A stretch of 64,000 nucleotides of DNA from NCBI GenBank assembly GCA_042408965.1, contig JBHOQN010000125.1, positions 1 to 64,000 of the forward strand, read 5' to 3'. A program made the translations under genes and the position numbers. The notes below the pieces were generated by a model, which was not told where the DNA came from, did no database searches, and was given only the letters and a program-made list of their open reading frames with translations. Position 1 is the stretch's first letter. Every line of letters begins with the position of its first letter. This document shows positions 32,975 through 41,533 of the stretch, in pieces. This DNA comes from Thermogemmatispora sp042408965. GTDB taxonomy: Bacteria > Chloroflexota > Ktedonobacteria > Ktedonobacterales > Ktedonobacteraceae.

Positions 32975-34552
32975 TCAGCTCTGAGGAGGCACTGCAGGCA
33001 TCAGGTGATATTGCATCTTCAGCGCAATGATACGAGTCACGGCCTCATTGACACGCAGGATGGAGAGGCGGCCGTCCTGCAGAGCGGCCTTCAGACCCTC
33101 GATCATGGCCACCGTCTGATCGCTGCCATTGGGGCCGAGCAGCATATCGTTGCCCGCGTTCAGGGCGATCACCGCGGCCTCTGGCATGTTCCAGTGCTCG
33201 GCAATGCCCTGCATGTAAAGGGCGTCGGTGAGTACCACCCCGTCGTAGCCGAACTGCTGGCGCAGGATCTGTGTCATGAACTTGTAAGAGAGTTCCGCTG
33301 GCCACTGCGAGTCGATCGCCGGCATCAGCACATCCGTTGGCATAATGATGCCCGGGCGCATATACTTGTTCGAGGCGTTGATAAAGTATTTATAGGGAGC
33401 CAGTTCAGTGGAGTAGATCTGGCTGGCGCTGCGATTATCCGACGGGAGCGTCTTGTGCGCATCGAGGGTCGTATCGCCCAGGCCGCCGGGGTAGTGCTTG
33501 ATGCAGGCGATCAGGCCATCCTCTTGCATCGCCGCCATGAAGGGTCCGGCGTATTTGATGACATCAGCGGCGGTGGTCCCGAAGGTGCGGGTCACGGTGT
33601 CGTAGCCCGGCACCAGCATGATATCGACGTCGGGGGCCAGGTCCACGTTGATCCCCAGAGCCAGCAGATCGTGGGCCATCTTATGGCCCTCCTGGGCCGC
33701 GTAGGCCACGCTGCCCGACTGGTAGATGTCCCAGGCCGAGGGACGCGGGCCATAGATATGAGAGAGGCGATGGACGTAGGGGCCACCCTCCTCATCGGTC
33801 GAGATCAGCAGAGGAATCCTGGCCCGCTGCTGCATCGTAGCGATGTCATGCTTCGTCTGGGCGAAGGTTTGCATCTGGAATTCGTACATGATCACCCCGC
33901 CAGCGTGCAGGTTGGTGATCATATTATCCAGATCGGCCGAGTAATGATCGTCATTATACTCGACCATAATCAACTGACCCAGCTTCTCATCGAGGGACAT
34001 GTGGGCCACATAGAGGCTGGCCAGTTGCTTGTAGGACATATGGTCAACCAGGTGGCGCAACTGGTTAATCTGAGCCGGGGTATAGGGAGGACCAATAAAC
34101 ATCCTCGAGGCATCTGGCAGCCCGCTGCCGCTCCCTGTCACCGCAGGTGTGCCTGTGAAGAGATCGGGCGTCAGGTAGGCCACCAGCGTCGCGCCAGCGA
34201 CCAGCGCCGCCAGGGCAGCCATCACGATTCCCAGGATCAGGCGTGGCCGGTGGCGTCGCGAGCGCGCTCTGCCGCCGTGCCCGTTGCTCTGCACCGCTCT
34301 GCTCGCCACACCAGAGCCGGCCAGCTCCATCTCAACACGAGAGGGAGGCAGCGGCGACGGCGTGACCGGCCTGGCCAGCGAGGCGGGCACTCTCTCGGCC
34401 AGGGGCTCGCCCCATCCAGAGGCCTGCACAGGCCGTCGGCCGTTGCCCTCGCCAGAGGCGCGCACCGGCTGGCCCATCGCCGGCCAGGAGGGCGAGTCAG
34501 ATGTGTGCGAGGTGACAGGGGATTTTTCTGAATTTCCAGAGAATAAAGACAT
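32975..34552 (-). CDS. Glycoside hydrolase family 3 protein (NagZ-like), second copy
   Basis: A 525-residue paralogue of the neighbouring GH3. It has a longer cytosolic N-terminus (about 85 polar residues), then a membrane segment (PRLILGIVMAALAALVAGATLVAYL, about residues 98-122) and the exported catalytic domain. LLISTDEEGGPYVHRL, CIKHYPGGLGDTTLDAHKTLP and GVVLTDALYMQGI match the first copy block by block. KHYPGG replaces KHFPG. ATG 34552 is chosen because GGGAG lies 7 bases upstream; a GTG four codons earlier is the alternative. It probably acts on the same wall-derived substrates with a different preference. Confidence 0.86.
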   Translation of the reverse strand: MSLFSGNSEKSPVTSHTSDSPSWPAMGQPVRASGEGNGRRPVQASGWGEPLAERVPASLARPVTPSPLPPSRVEMELAGSGVASRAVQSNGHGGRARSRRHRPRLILGIVMAALAALVAGATLVAYLTPDLFTGTPAVTGSGSGLPDASRMFIGPPYTPAQINQLRHLVDHMSYKQLASLYVAHMSLDEKLGQLIMVEYNDDHYSADLDNMITNLHAGGVIMYEFQMQTFAQTKHDIATMQQRARIPLLISTDEEGGPYVHRLSHIYGPRPSAWDIYQSGSVAYAAQEGHKMAHDLLALGINVDLAPDVDIMLVPGYDTVTRTFGTTAADVIKYAGPFMAAMQEDGLIACIKHYPGGLGDTTLDAHKTLPSDNRSASQIYSTELAPYKYFINASNKYMRPGIIMPTDVLMPAIDSQWPAELSYKFMTQILRQQFGYDGVVLTDALYMQGIAEHWNMPEAAVIALNAGNDMLLGPNGSDQTVAMIEGLKAALQDGRLSILRVNEAVTRIIALKMQYHLMPAVPPQS

Positions 34553-34574
34553 AGAAACTCCCACTCGCGGTCTT

Positions 34575-34602
34575 TGTATAGCTATTATAAAGGATCTATC
34601 AA
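34575..34602 (-). promoter_or_regulatory. Promoter of the second GH3 gene
   Basis: On the minus strand TTGATA (34602-34597), 16 bp, TATACA (34580-34575). A TATAAT also lies within the spacer (34591-34586) without a matching -35. Confidence 0.5.
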
Positions 34603-34615
34603 CAAATGCTTGGAA

Positions 34616-36178
34616 TCATTCTTTATCGAATTGATCGCTGACGAGACCAGAGGTCTCTGGCTCCTCTAGTTGTAACGCTTGGGGCGAGTCATTTGTTACG
34701 TTGGAAGTACTCTCAGGGGAGCGAGCGAGCGCCGCGTCCTCCAGAATGTTGCCCGGCAGAGGGATCTCATCAGCCTGAGGAGTGCCTTCCCGACCTTGAG
34801 CCATGCGGCGGGAGCTGGTCGTCGTTGGGCCGCCGTGCGTGAGCTGCAGCGGCGCAGGAAAGGTCGCAGTCAGCGTCTGGCGAGTACGGCGCGAGCGCGA
34901 GGCGCGCACATTAGGGACCACTGTTGCCGGCTGCAGAGCATAGTCGAAGAGCACCTTGATAGCGCGGGTCTGCGCCTTATGGGTGGCGACGGTGAGCGCA
35001 TGGCGGTACTCCGTAAGCGGGAAGCGGTGGGTGATCAGCTGCTCAGGTGCAAGCGCTCCAGCGGCGATCAGTTCGGCAGCGATCGAGAAGGTCGAGCGTA
35101 GCTGCAAGGGGGCGCCATCGTCCGCGAGCGGCCACTGTTCCTGGCCATGAGCCAGCGAGCCGATCAAATTGACCTCGCGCTGCCAGATAGGCGTCAGGTC
35201 GACCTTGAGCAGACGGAGGCTCAGGCCCACCAGCACCACTGTACCCCCGGCGCGCGTCCAGCGGAGCGCATCCTGTACCGTGCGACTGCTCCCCACCGTA
35301 TCGTAGATCACGTCGTAGCCGCCCAGCAGCATCTGGTTACCAAAGACCCCGTTCAGCAATTCCGCGCCCGTAACGCGCGCTACCTCCCGGTAGCTATCCT
35401 GGGGATAGATGATATGCACAGCCCCCAGACGAGTTGCCCGTTCCACCTGGAAGGCATAGCGGGCCATCACATCGACCTCGCTCTGGGGACTGAGCGCACG
35501 TAGCACCTGCAGCGTCAACAGGCCGATACTTCCCGCCCCGATCACCAACGCCCGCTCCCCGGCCTGAAGAGGGCGTCGCAGCACCGCGTGCAGCGCCACA
35601 GCCGTCGGCTCCAGCATCACCGCCTGTTCGTCGCTCAATAGCCGCTCTCCCGGCCGTGTGGCAGATTCCGGCACACGAAAGAGCTGCTGCTCATGGACCA
35701 GCATTTCCTCGCTCCAGCCCGAACCGATCTGAACCGGGCCTGGCTGATACGAGCGTTCACAAAGCTGGAAGTCGCCACAGGAGCAGGCCGGGCAGGGAAG
35801 TTCCTGGCCCGACATGAGGCAGTTCGGGCCATACTGCAGCACGACCGTATCGCCCACCTGCAGGCGCTCGACCTCATCGCCCACCTCAATCACCTCGCCC
35901 ACGACCTCATGCCCGGGGTAGAGCGGCTGCTGCGCCCCCAGCGTGGCCGAAGCCGTACGCGGATCGAGGCGCAGATAGATCAACTGCAGGTCCCTCCCAC
36001 AGATGCCAGCCAGCCGATTGCGCACCCGCACCCAGCCGGGGGCAGGCAGCGGCTGACGCGGCAGATTGCCCACCTGGAGAGGGGCAAACGAGGCAAAGTA
36101 GGCGCCGCGCCAGATCCGCCCCAGCAGGGCCGTCGCAATGGCGCGTTTCGGGTCGAGGTCCAGAGTTGAGGTCCACAT
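34616..36178 (-). CDS. Zinc-type alcohol dehydrogenase (MDR) with long C-terminal tail
   Basis: A 520-residue medium-chain dehydrogenase. The catalytic-zinc region GICGRDLQL and PGHEVVGEVIEVGDEV and a structural-zinc-like cluster (CLMSGQELPCPACSCGDFQLC) are present. The NAD(P) site is ALVIGAGSIGLLTLQVLRALS. The family core ends around residue 405. The last 110 or so residues are Thr/Ser/Pro/Arg-rich without a recognisable fold, which is unusual for this family. The closest type is threonine or sorbitol dehydrogenase-like, but the substrate is unknown. ATG 36178 has GGAGAG nine bases upstream; an earlier ATG at 36208 is less likely. Confidence 0.87.
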   Translation of the reverse strand: MWTSTLDLDPKRAIATALLGRIWRGAYFASFAPLQVGNLPRQPLPAPGWVRVRNRLAGICGRDLQLIYLRLDPRTASATLGAQQPLYPGHEVVGEVIEVGDEVERLQVGDTVVLQYGPNCLMSGQELPCPACSCGDFQLCERSYQPGPVQIGSGWSEEMLVHEQQLFRVPESATRPGERLLSDEQAVMLEPTAVALHAVLRRPLQAGERALVIGAGSIGLLTLQVLRALSPQSEVDVMARYAFQVERATRLGAVHIIYPQDSYREVARVTGAELLNGVFGNQMLLGGYDVIYDTVGSSRTVQDALRWTRAGGTVVLVGLSLRLLKVDLTPIWQREVNLIGSLAHGQEQWPLADDGAPLQLRSTFSIAAELIAAGALAPEQLITHRFPLTEYRHALTVATHKAQTRAIKVLFDYALQPATVVPNVRASRSRRTRQTLTATFPAPLQLTHGGPTTTSSRRMAQGREGTPQADEIPLPGNILEDAALARSPESTSNVTNDSPQALQLEEPETSGLVSDQFDKE

Positions 36179-36387
36179 AGCTGATACTCTCCACCGGCGC
36201 GTGCTCAATCAGGAGACTGCTCGCACTCCTGTGATCCTGGCTGGACATGTTCAGTCGTCTCTCTCTCGATTGCTTCGCAGTGTACCATGCAGGCCATTTC
36301 GCGGTCAATGCTGCTGTGCCTGCCTCTGGAGGGAGCGAGCCGGGTACAGCGGAGCCCGTGGAGGTGAAGGGAGGGCGCTCAGCTCAA

Positions 36388-37680
36388 TCACTCGGCCGTT
36401 GCTGAGAGGGGACGGGTTCCAACCGGCGAAGGGAGGGCCAGCGTAAAGGTTGAACCTTGCTCGACCTCACTCCTGACGCTGACCTCGCCCTGGTGGGCAC
36501 GCGCAACCGCCCGTGCCAGTGCCAGACCCAGGCCCGCGCCGGGGATCGTCGTGCCATCAGGCAGGCTGGGAGGGAGATGGCGGCCGCGGTAGAAGCGCTC
36601 AAAGATGTGCGGCAGGTCTTCAGGGGCGATACCTGGACCATGATCGATCACCTGGATCAGGCTGGTGCTCCCCTGGCAATCGAGGCGCACGCTCACACTG
36701 CCGCTCTGGCCAGGGCAGCCGTATTTGACGGCGTTGTCCAGCAGAGCGAAGAGCGCCTGCTTCAGGCGATCGGCGTCCCCTTTGATCACCAGGCGTTCCT
36801 GGGTGGCCAGCTCCAGGTGAATGCGAGGACCCTGCTCGCCGGCCGCAACCCGGGCCTGCTCAACACACTCGATCGCCAGCTCCACCAGGTCGATCTCGCG
36901 ATAGTGCAGAGGACGGCCCTCATCGAGGCGCACCAGCATCAGCATATCATTGATCAGGCGGGTCATGCGCTCCGACTCGCCCTTGATCAGCCGCAGCGCG
37001 CGCGTCAGCACCTCGGGGTTATCGATCGGGCCGCGCAGCAGGACCTCCGAGAGGCCACGAATAGAGGTCAGCGGCGTGCGCAGCTCGTGCGAGGCGCTGC
37101 TGATCAGGCGCTGAACCCGCAGCTCGTTCTCACGCTGCAGTCTCTGCGAGCGCTCGACCTGTTCGGCCAGGATCTTGAGGCTGGCCCCCAGCCGACTGGC
37201 CTCATCCTCTCCCACAGGCAGGGCGCCGCGCTGCTCCAGCTCGCCGCGCGCCAGGGCCTGGCCGACCGTCAGGACGGTCTGCAGCGGCCGCAGAATGACA
37301 GCCGTGGCCAGCAGGCTCAGCGCCGCGCCGAGTATGAGCAACGCCAGAGCGCCAGAGGCCAGGAGCCAGAGAACATGCACCGGCAGAGGATGCGGCAGGA
37401 GAGGGAGCAGGAGGCCTGTCAGCAGCAGCAGGCAGGCCGCCAGGATACCGATCTGAGCCAGCGTCAGGCGCAGACCCAGCCCGCCAGGAGCGACGCTCCG
37501 CGCCAGATGCAGTGCAGCCCCCTTCCCGTCGGCCTGCTCCGGCGGAGGCTGCGTCTCGTCGGGCGCCTCGGGGGCCGAGGCCGCCTGCATCTCTGTTGTC
37601 TGCTGCAAGGAAGCATTCCTGGAGCGATGAGCCAGCGGCCCTTCGGCGCGCCCCCTCAGCGTTCCCCGTTCAGCTGGCAT
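36388..37680 (-). CDS. Sensor histidine kinase
   Basis: A 430-residue membrane kinase. A polar N-terminus is followed by two membrane segments (about residues 72-90 and 102-128) with almost no periplasmic loop, a HAMP-like linker, and the phospho-acceptor SSASHELRTPLTSIRG. The ATP-binding boxes are DNAVKYG, DHGPGIAPEDLPHIFERFYRG and GAGLGLALARAVARAHQG. The tiny external loop suggests it senses in or at the membrane. It lies 5 bases after the regulator gene, so the pair is co-transcribed from the promoter at 38478-38506. Confidence 0.93.
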   Translation of the reverse strand: MPAERGTLRGRAEGPLAHRSRNASLQQTTEMQAASAPEAPDETQPPPEQADGKGAALHLARSVAPGGLGLRLTLAQIGILAACLLLLTGLLLPLLPHPLPVHVLWLLASGALALLILGAALSLLATAVILRPLQTVLTVGQALARGELEQRGALPVGEDEASRLGASLKILAEQVERSQRLQRENELRVQRLISSASHELRTPLTSIRGLSEVLLRGPIDNPEVLTRALRLIKGESERMTRLINDMLMLVRLDEGRPLHYREIDLVELAIECVEQARVAAGEQGPRIHLELATQERLVIKGDADRLKQALFALLDNAVKYGCPGQSGSVSVRLDCQGSTSLIQVIDHGPGIAPEDLPHIFERFYRGRHLPPSLPDGTTIPGAGLGLALARAVARAHQGEVSVRSEVEQGSTFTLALPSPVGTRPLSATAE

Positions 37681-37685
37681 AGCGC

Positions 37686-38444
37686 TTATCCCTGACCTTT
37701 CAAGATATAGCCCACCCCACGTACCGTCTGGATCAGGCGCGGGGCACTGGGTATGTCCTCAATCTTCTCTCGAAGATAACGCACATACACCTCAATAATA
37801 TTGGTCTCACCAAGGAAGTCATATCCCCATACACGATTCAGGATGGTCTGACGATCCAGCACCTGGCGTGGATGGCTCATGAACAGGTGCAACAAGTTAT
37901 ATTCTGTCGCCGTCAGTTCTATCGTACGCCCGCCGCGCCTCACCTCACGTGTCGCCGTATTAAGCCACAGATCCTCAAACTGCAGCACCTGCTCTCTGTC
38001 AGTCTCGCTCGTGCCTGAGGAGGAGCCTGGGCGGCGCAGGCGGCGCAGGACAGCGCGCATGCGGGCGACCAGCTCCTCGAAGCTAAAGGGCTTCGTGAGG
38101 TAGTCATCGGCCCCCGTATCCAGGCCCAGGACGCGGTCGCGCACATCATCCTTGGCCGTCAGCATGAGAATCGGAACATCCCGGGTCACGGGATTGGCAC
38201 GCAGGCGGCGACAGACCTCCAGCCCATCGATGTCAGGGAGCATCAGATCAAGGATGATGATATCGGGATCAAGGCGCTGAGCCGCTGTCAATCCCTGCTC
38301 ACCGTCAGAGGCCGACTCCACCTCGAATCCCTCGTAGCGCAGCCCCAGCTTGATGAATTCGATAATGGTCTGCTCATCGTCGATCACCAGCGCTTTGCGC
38401 GGCTGCTTCTCCTGATCGCTGCCCTCATGAACCACTTGCGGCAT
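37686..38444 (-). CDS. OmpR-family response regulator
   Basis: A 252-residue regulator. The receiver has the acidic pair in VIDDEQ, the phospho-acceptor Asp in IIILDLMLPDIDG and the Lys of LTKPFS. The C-terminal winged helix has GGRTIELTATEYNLLHLFMSHPRQVLDRQTILNRVWGYDF and the closing IQTVRGVGYIL. It resembles MprA/PhoP-type regulators. The ATG at 38444 is chosen because AGAAGG lies nine bases upstream; the ATG three codons earlier touches it directly. The cognate kinase follows at once. Confidence 0.93.
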   Translation of the reverse strand: MPQVVHEGSDQEKQPRKALVIDDEQTIIEFIKLGLRYEGFEVESASDGEQGLTAAQRLDPDIIILDLMLPDIDGLEVCRRLRANPVTRDVPILMLTAKDDVRDRVLGLDTGADDYLTKPFSFEELVARMRAVLRRLRRPGSSSGTSETDREQVLQFEDLWLNTATREVRRGGRTIELTATEYNLLHLFMSHPRQVLDRQTILNRVWGYDFLGETNIIEVYVRYLREKIEDIPSAPRLIQTVRGVGYILKGQG

Positions 38445-38477
38445 GGCATGCATCCTTCTCTGCGAGATTCACTCTTC

Positions 38478-38506
38478 ATTATAGGTAGTCCCTCTGGCCG
38501 GTGCAA
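38478..38506 (-). promoter_or_regulatory. Promoter of the two-component operon
   Basis: On the minus strand TTGCAC (38506-38501), 17 bp, TATAAT (38483-38478), about 34 bases before the regulator start. Confidence 0.75.
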
Positions 38507-38727
38507 GCAGGTCGTGAGGTTGCAGGGTCAGCGAGCGCAGCCAGAGAGCCAGCAAACTCAGCCTTTTTCGGCCGCCACCGTACTGCTCTATCCCTCCCAC
38601 GAGATGCCAGAAAGAAGAGTTTCAGCCTGACAAAGCCAGTCCGCAGCTTTTTGCAAATCGTTTCTCAATGTCTTATCCTGTTCACTGGCAAGGGCCTTAA
38701 AAAACTCTTAACGATGCTGTACATTGA

Positions 38728-38756
38728 TTGACAAGTTAGAGGGTCCTGATTACAAT
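38728..38756 (+). promoter_or_regulatory. Promoter of the toxin-antitoxin operon
   Basis: TTGACA (38728-38733), 17 bp, TACAAT (38751-38756). It shares the 356-bp gap with the leftward two-component promoter; the stretch between the two (38507-38727) shows no gene. Confidence 0.8.
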
Positions 38757-38800
38757 GGTATTGATAGAGACGGCTCACGTAATTAGCAGGAGGCAGATTC

Positions 38801-39127
38801 ATGGCAGTTGTGCATCCCGACTTTTATCGTCATGAAAACCTCGTCCGCAAATCGATACAGATTCCATCAACGCAGCATAAAGAGTTAAAAGCGCTGGCGG
38901 TGGAACTGGAATCCTCCCTCGGAGATGTTGTGGAGACTATTATGGAACTCATGCGCCGGGACAACTACCAGCAGCTACGACAGGCGATCCTCCAGAAACG
39001 CGAACAGGCACTCTCCTCTCTCTCCCACTCACTCGACGAAGCCTACGCTTATCTCGGCTCTCTCCCTGAAACTCTCGAAGACGCCCGCTTTTATTTTGAG
39101 GCCGGGCGTGAAGGTATTGTTGCATGA
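38801..39127 (+). CDS. Putative antitoxin of a PemK/MazF module
   Basis: A 108-residue, helix-rich, acidic-basic protein. The N-terminal part, NLVRKSIQIPSTQHKELKALAVELESSLGDVVETIMELM, reads like a ribbon-helix-helix DNA-binding domain: a short strand then two helices. The C-terminal half would bind the toxin. ATG 38801 follows CAGGAGG. Its stop overlaps the toxin start as ATGA (39124-39127), the usual antitoxin-first coupling. It would bind its own promoter (38728-38756) and repress. The family was assigned by context and fold guess, not by a clear match. Confidence 0.75.
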   Translation: MAVVHPDFYRHENLVRKSIQIPSTQHKELKALAVELESSLGDVVETIMELMRRDNYQQLRQAILQKREQALSSLSHSLDEAYAYLGSLPETLEDARFYFEAGREGIVA

Positions 39128-39555
39128 GTAATGAGGCCAGGCAAGCATCGCCCAGCCCCAACCCCAGTCACAGCGAGGATGCCGCCAATAGAATACGCGA
39201 GACCCCAAGTCCCCGACGCGGGGAGATCTGGGATGTCAACTGGTCTCCTGGGCGTGGTGCGGAACAGCAGGGCGTACGCCCTGCCTTAATTATCCAGAAC
39301 GATCGTGGCAACTCCTCTTCCACCTATCCGCTGACGATTGTGGCCTCCATGAGTCGGACGGAGCGCGAGTTGCCCCTGCACGTACGTATCGCCCCCACGC
39401 CAGAGAACGGCCTGACCGATTTCACCGACGTCAAGTGTGAGCAGATCATGACCATTGAGAAATCGCGCCTGATTCGCCGGCGCGGGAGTATCACCCGCGA
39501 GGAGCTGACGCGCGTGGACATGGCCTTGAAGATCAGCCTGGACCTGCTCTCCTGA
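39124..39555 (+). CDS. PemK/MazF-type mRNA interferase toxin
   Basis: A 143-residue toxin. The PemK/MazF core starts near residue 32: RRGEIWDVNWSPGRGAEQQGVRPALIIQNDRGN, then STYPLTIVASMSRT, FTDVKCEQIMTIEKSRL and EELTRVDMALKISLDL. It cuts mRNA at short motifs. About 30 polar residues (Ser/Pro/Asn-rich) precede the core, which is unusual because MazF proteins normally start at the RGEI strand. The start overlaps the antitoxin stop by 4 bases. A more internal start is possible. Confidence 0.9.
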   Translation: MSNEARQASPSPNPSHSEDAANRIRETPSPRRGEIWDVNWSPGRGAEQQGVRPALIIQNDRGNSSSTYPLTIVASMSRTERELPLHVRIAPTPENGLTDFTDVKCEQIMTIEKSRLIRRRGSITREELTRVDMALKISLDLLS

Positions 39556-39696
39556 GGGTTGTATTGAGCCATTCATGGCCGTCAATCTTATGTGTTCCTC
39601 CCCAGCGCCCCCCTTTCATCCAGGCAGCCCGGCTTCGACTCCCGTGCTGGCTGGTTCGTGAGGCCCAGATTGGCTGGTGTGAGCAGGCAGCCAATA

Positions 39697-39705
39697 TGCT
39701 ACAAT
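39697..39705 (+). promoter_or_regulatory. Extended -10 promoter of pdxS
   Basis: TGC-TACAAT (39697-39705) lies about 42 bases before the pdxS ATG; no strong -35 is seen. Confidence 0.5.
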
Positions 39706-39747
39706 GAGAGACAGATGTTCAGGAAAGACTCCAGGAGATGATCGGCT

Positions 39748-40635
39748 ATGCAGAAAAGCGTAGGAACCGTTGACGTTAAACGTAGTTTTCCAGAGATGCT
39801 CAAAGGCGGAGTGATCTGTGATGTAGTCAACGCCGAGCAGGCCAGGATCGCCGAAGAGGCCGGCGCCGTGGCGGTGATGGCGCTGGAGCGCGTACCCGCC
39901 GATATTCGTGCTCAGGGCGGCGTGGCGCGTATGAGCGATCCCGAGCTCATCATCAGGATCAAAGAGGCCGTAACCATTCCCGTCATGGCCAAGTGTCGCA
40001 TCGGCCATTTTGTCGAGGCCGAGATTCTGCAGGCGATCGGAGTGGACTGCATCGACGAGTCCGAGGTCCTCACACCAGCCGATGAGCAGTTCCATGTCAA
40101 CAAGCATCTCTTCACCGTGCCCTTTGTCTGTGGGGCGCGCGATCTGGGAGAGGCCCTGCGCCGGATCGGTGAGGGTGCCGCCATGATTCGCACGAAAGGC
40201 GAGGCTGGCACCGGCAACGTCGTCGAGGCCGTGCGCCACATGCGTGCCATTCAGGATGGCATTCGCCGCCTGCAGATGCTACCCGAAGAGGAGTGGATGA
40301 CCGAGGCCAAAAACCTGGGCGCGCCCTACGAACTGGTCTGCCAGGTCGCCCGTACCGGCAAGCTGCCCGTAGTGAATTTCTCCGCCGGTGGCGTCGCCAC
40401 GCCCGCCGATGCCGCGCTGATGATGCGCCTGGGTGCGGAAGGCATTTTTGTCGGCTCTGGCATCTTTAAGTCCGGCAATCCCCTCAAGCGCGCCAAAGCC
40501 ATTGTGCGTGCCACCACCCATTTCGACAATCCGCAGATCATCGCCGAGGTCTCGCGCGATCTGGGCGAGCCAATGGTGGGCATTAATCTGGATATCTTGC
40601 CGGAGCAGGAACTGATGGCGCGGCGTGGCTGGTAG
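39748..40635 (+). CDS. pdxS: Pyridoxal 5'-phosphate synthase lyase subunit
   Basis: A 295-residue TIM-barrel enzyme that makes vitamin B6 from ribose 5-phosphate, glyceraldehyde 3-phosphate and ammonia. Key segments are FPEMLKGGVICDVVNAEQARIAEEAGAVAVMALERVPADIR, MAKCRIGHFVEA with its active Lys, and NFSAGGVATPADAALMMRLGAEGIFVGSGIFKS. It forms a dodecamer with the PdxT glutaminase, encoded 174 bp downstream. ATG 39748 follows CAGGAG. It is highly conserved over its whole length. Confidence 0.97.
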   Translation: MQKSVGTVDVKRSFPEMLKGGVICDVVNAEQARIAEEAGAVAVMALERVPADIRAQGGVARMSDPELIIRIKEAVTIPVMAKCRIGHFVEAEILQAIGVDCIDESEVLTPADEQFHVNKHLFTVPFVCGARDLGEALRRIGEGAAMIRTKGEAGTGNVVEAVRHMRAIQDGIRRLQMLPEEEWMTEAKNLGAPYELVCQVARTGKLPVVNFSAGGVATPADAALMMRLGAEGIFVGSGIFKSGNPLKRAKAIVRATTHFDNPQIIAEVSRDLGEPMVGINLDILPEQELMARRGW

Positions 40636-40809
40636 TGGCGCGTCAGAGCGGTGCAGATCGTGTGCAGATCGCGAGGCGTCGCTCCCCCTACGCGGAGCGG
40701 GTCACGCCCGTGATCTGCCCCCGCCGCCGCGGAGGCACCCCACCCCGCTGGTGTGTGCTGGTGCCCGGCGGCATCGACCCCTATCCCTTTTGATGATCAT
40801 GAGCAGGCG

Positions 40810-41421
40810 ATGACTGAGATGGTGAAGCAGCAGCCACTGATTGGTGTTCTGGCCCTGCAGGGTGATTTCGAGGCCCATATGAAATCCCTCGCTCAGTTGG
40901 GGGTGCCCGCGCGGGCGGTAAAACTCCCTGAGCATCTGACCGATTTAGATGGTATAATAATACCCGGTGGAGAAAGTACCACCATCGGCAAACTGATGGT
41001 CGAATATGGCCTCGACCAGCCGTTAAAGCAATTGATAGAGCAGGGACTTCCCACCTGGGGAACATGTGCAGGTTTAATCTTACTGGCAAAGAGGACGGAT
41101 AACGCGCTTGAAGGTCAGCCGCTCCTGGCCATCATGGATATCCGCGTCCGTCGCAATGCGTTCGGTAGTCAGCGGGAAAGTTTTGAAACTGATCTGTCGA
41201 TACCTGTGCTGGGAGAAGCGCCGTTCCATGCCTTCTTCATCCGTGGGCCAGCCATTGCAGAGGTCGGCCCTGGCGTGGAGATCCTGGCGACGCTCGACGA
41301 TGGTACCATCGTTGCTGTCCGTGAAGGGACCCGGCTCGGTACCGCTTTTCATCCGGAGGTTTCAAAAGACCCACGATTTCATCACTACTTTCTCCGCCTA
41401 GTACAGAGCGTCAATAAGTAG
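40810..41421 (+). CDS. pdxT: Pyridoxal 5'-phosphate synthase glutaminase subunit
   Basis: A 203-residue class I glutaminase that feeds ammonia to PdxS. The oxyanion segment GGESTT, the nucleophile Cys in TWGTCAGLILLA, and the His/Glu pair in TAFHPEVSKD complete the catalytic triad. ATG 40810 is chosen over a frame open from 40753 because the family N-terminus (IGVLALQGDFEAH) lies 8 residues in. The 174-bp gap after pdxS is larger than usual for this pair but no terminator is evident. Confidence 0.96.
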   Translation: MTEMVKQQPLIGVLALQGDFEAHMKSLAQLGVPARAVKLPEHLTDLDGIIIPGGESTTIGKLMVEYGLDQPLKQLIEQGLPTWGTCAGLILLAKRTDNALEGQPLLAIMDIRVRRNAFGSQRESFETDLSIPVLGEAPFHAFFIRGPAIAEVGPGVEILATLDDGTIVAVREGTRLGTAFHPEVSKDPRFHHYFLRLVQSVNK

Positions 41422-41533
41422 AGGCGCGAACAGACAGGCGGTAGGTATGCCCTGACGGAATGGGATGCTGCGGTAGGGCATGTCTCGGCTGAGCGAGTAA
41501 GCAATCTGCCTCTGCTTGGCGCAGGAGCACTGG

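Noticed and set aside
33005..34531. 508-codon open frame opposite the second GH3 gene
   Set aside because: His/Gln/Val-rich shadow of the GH3 coding strand; no motif and no start signal.
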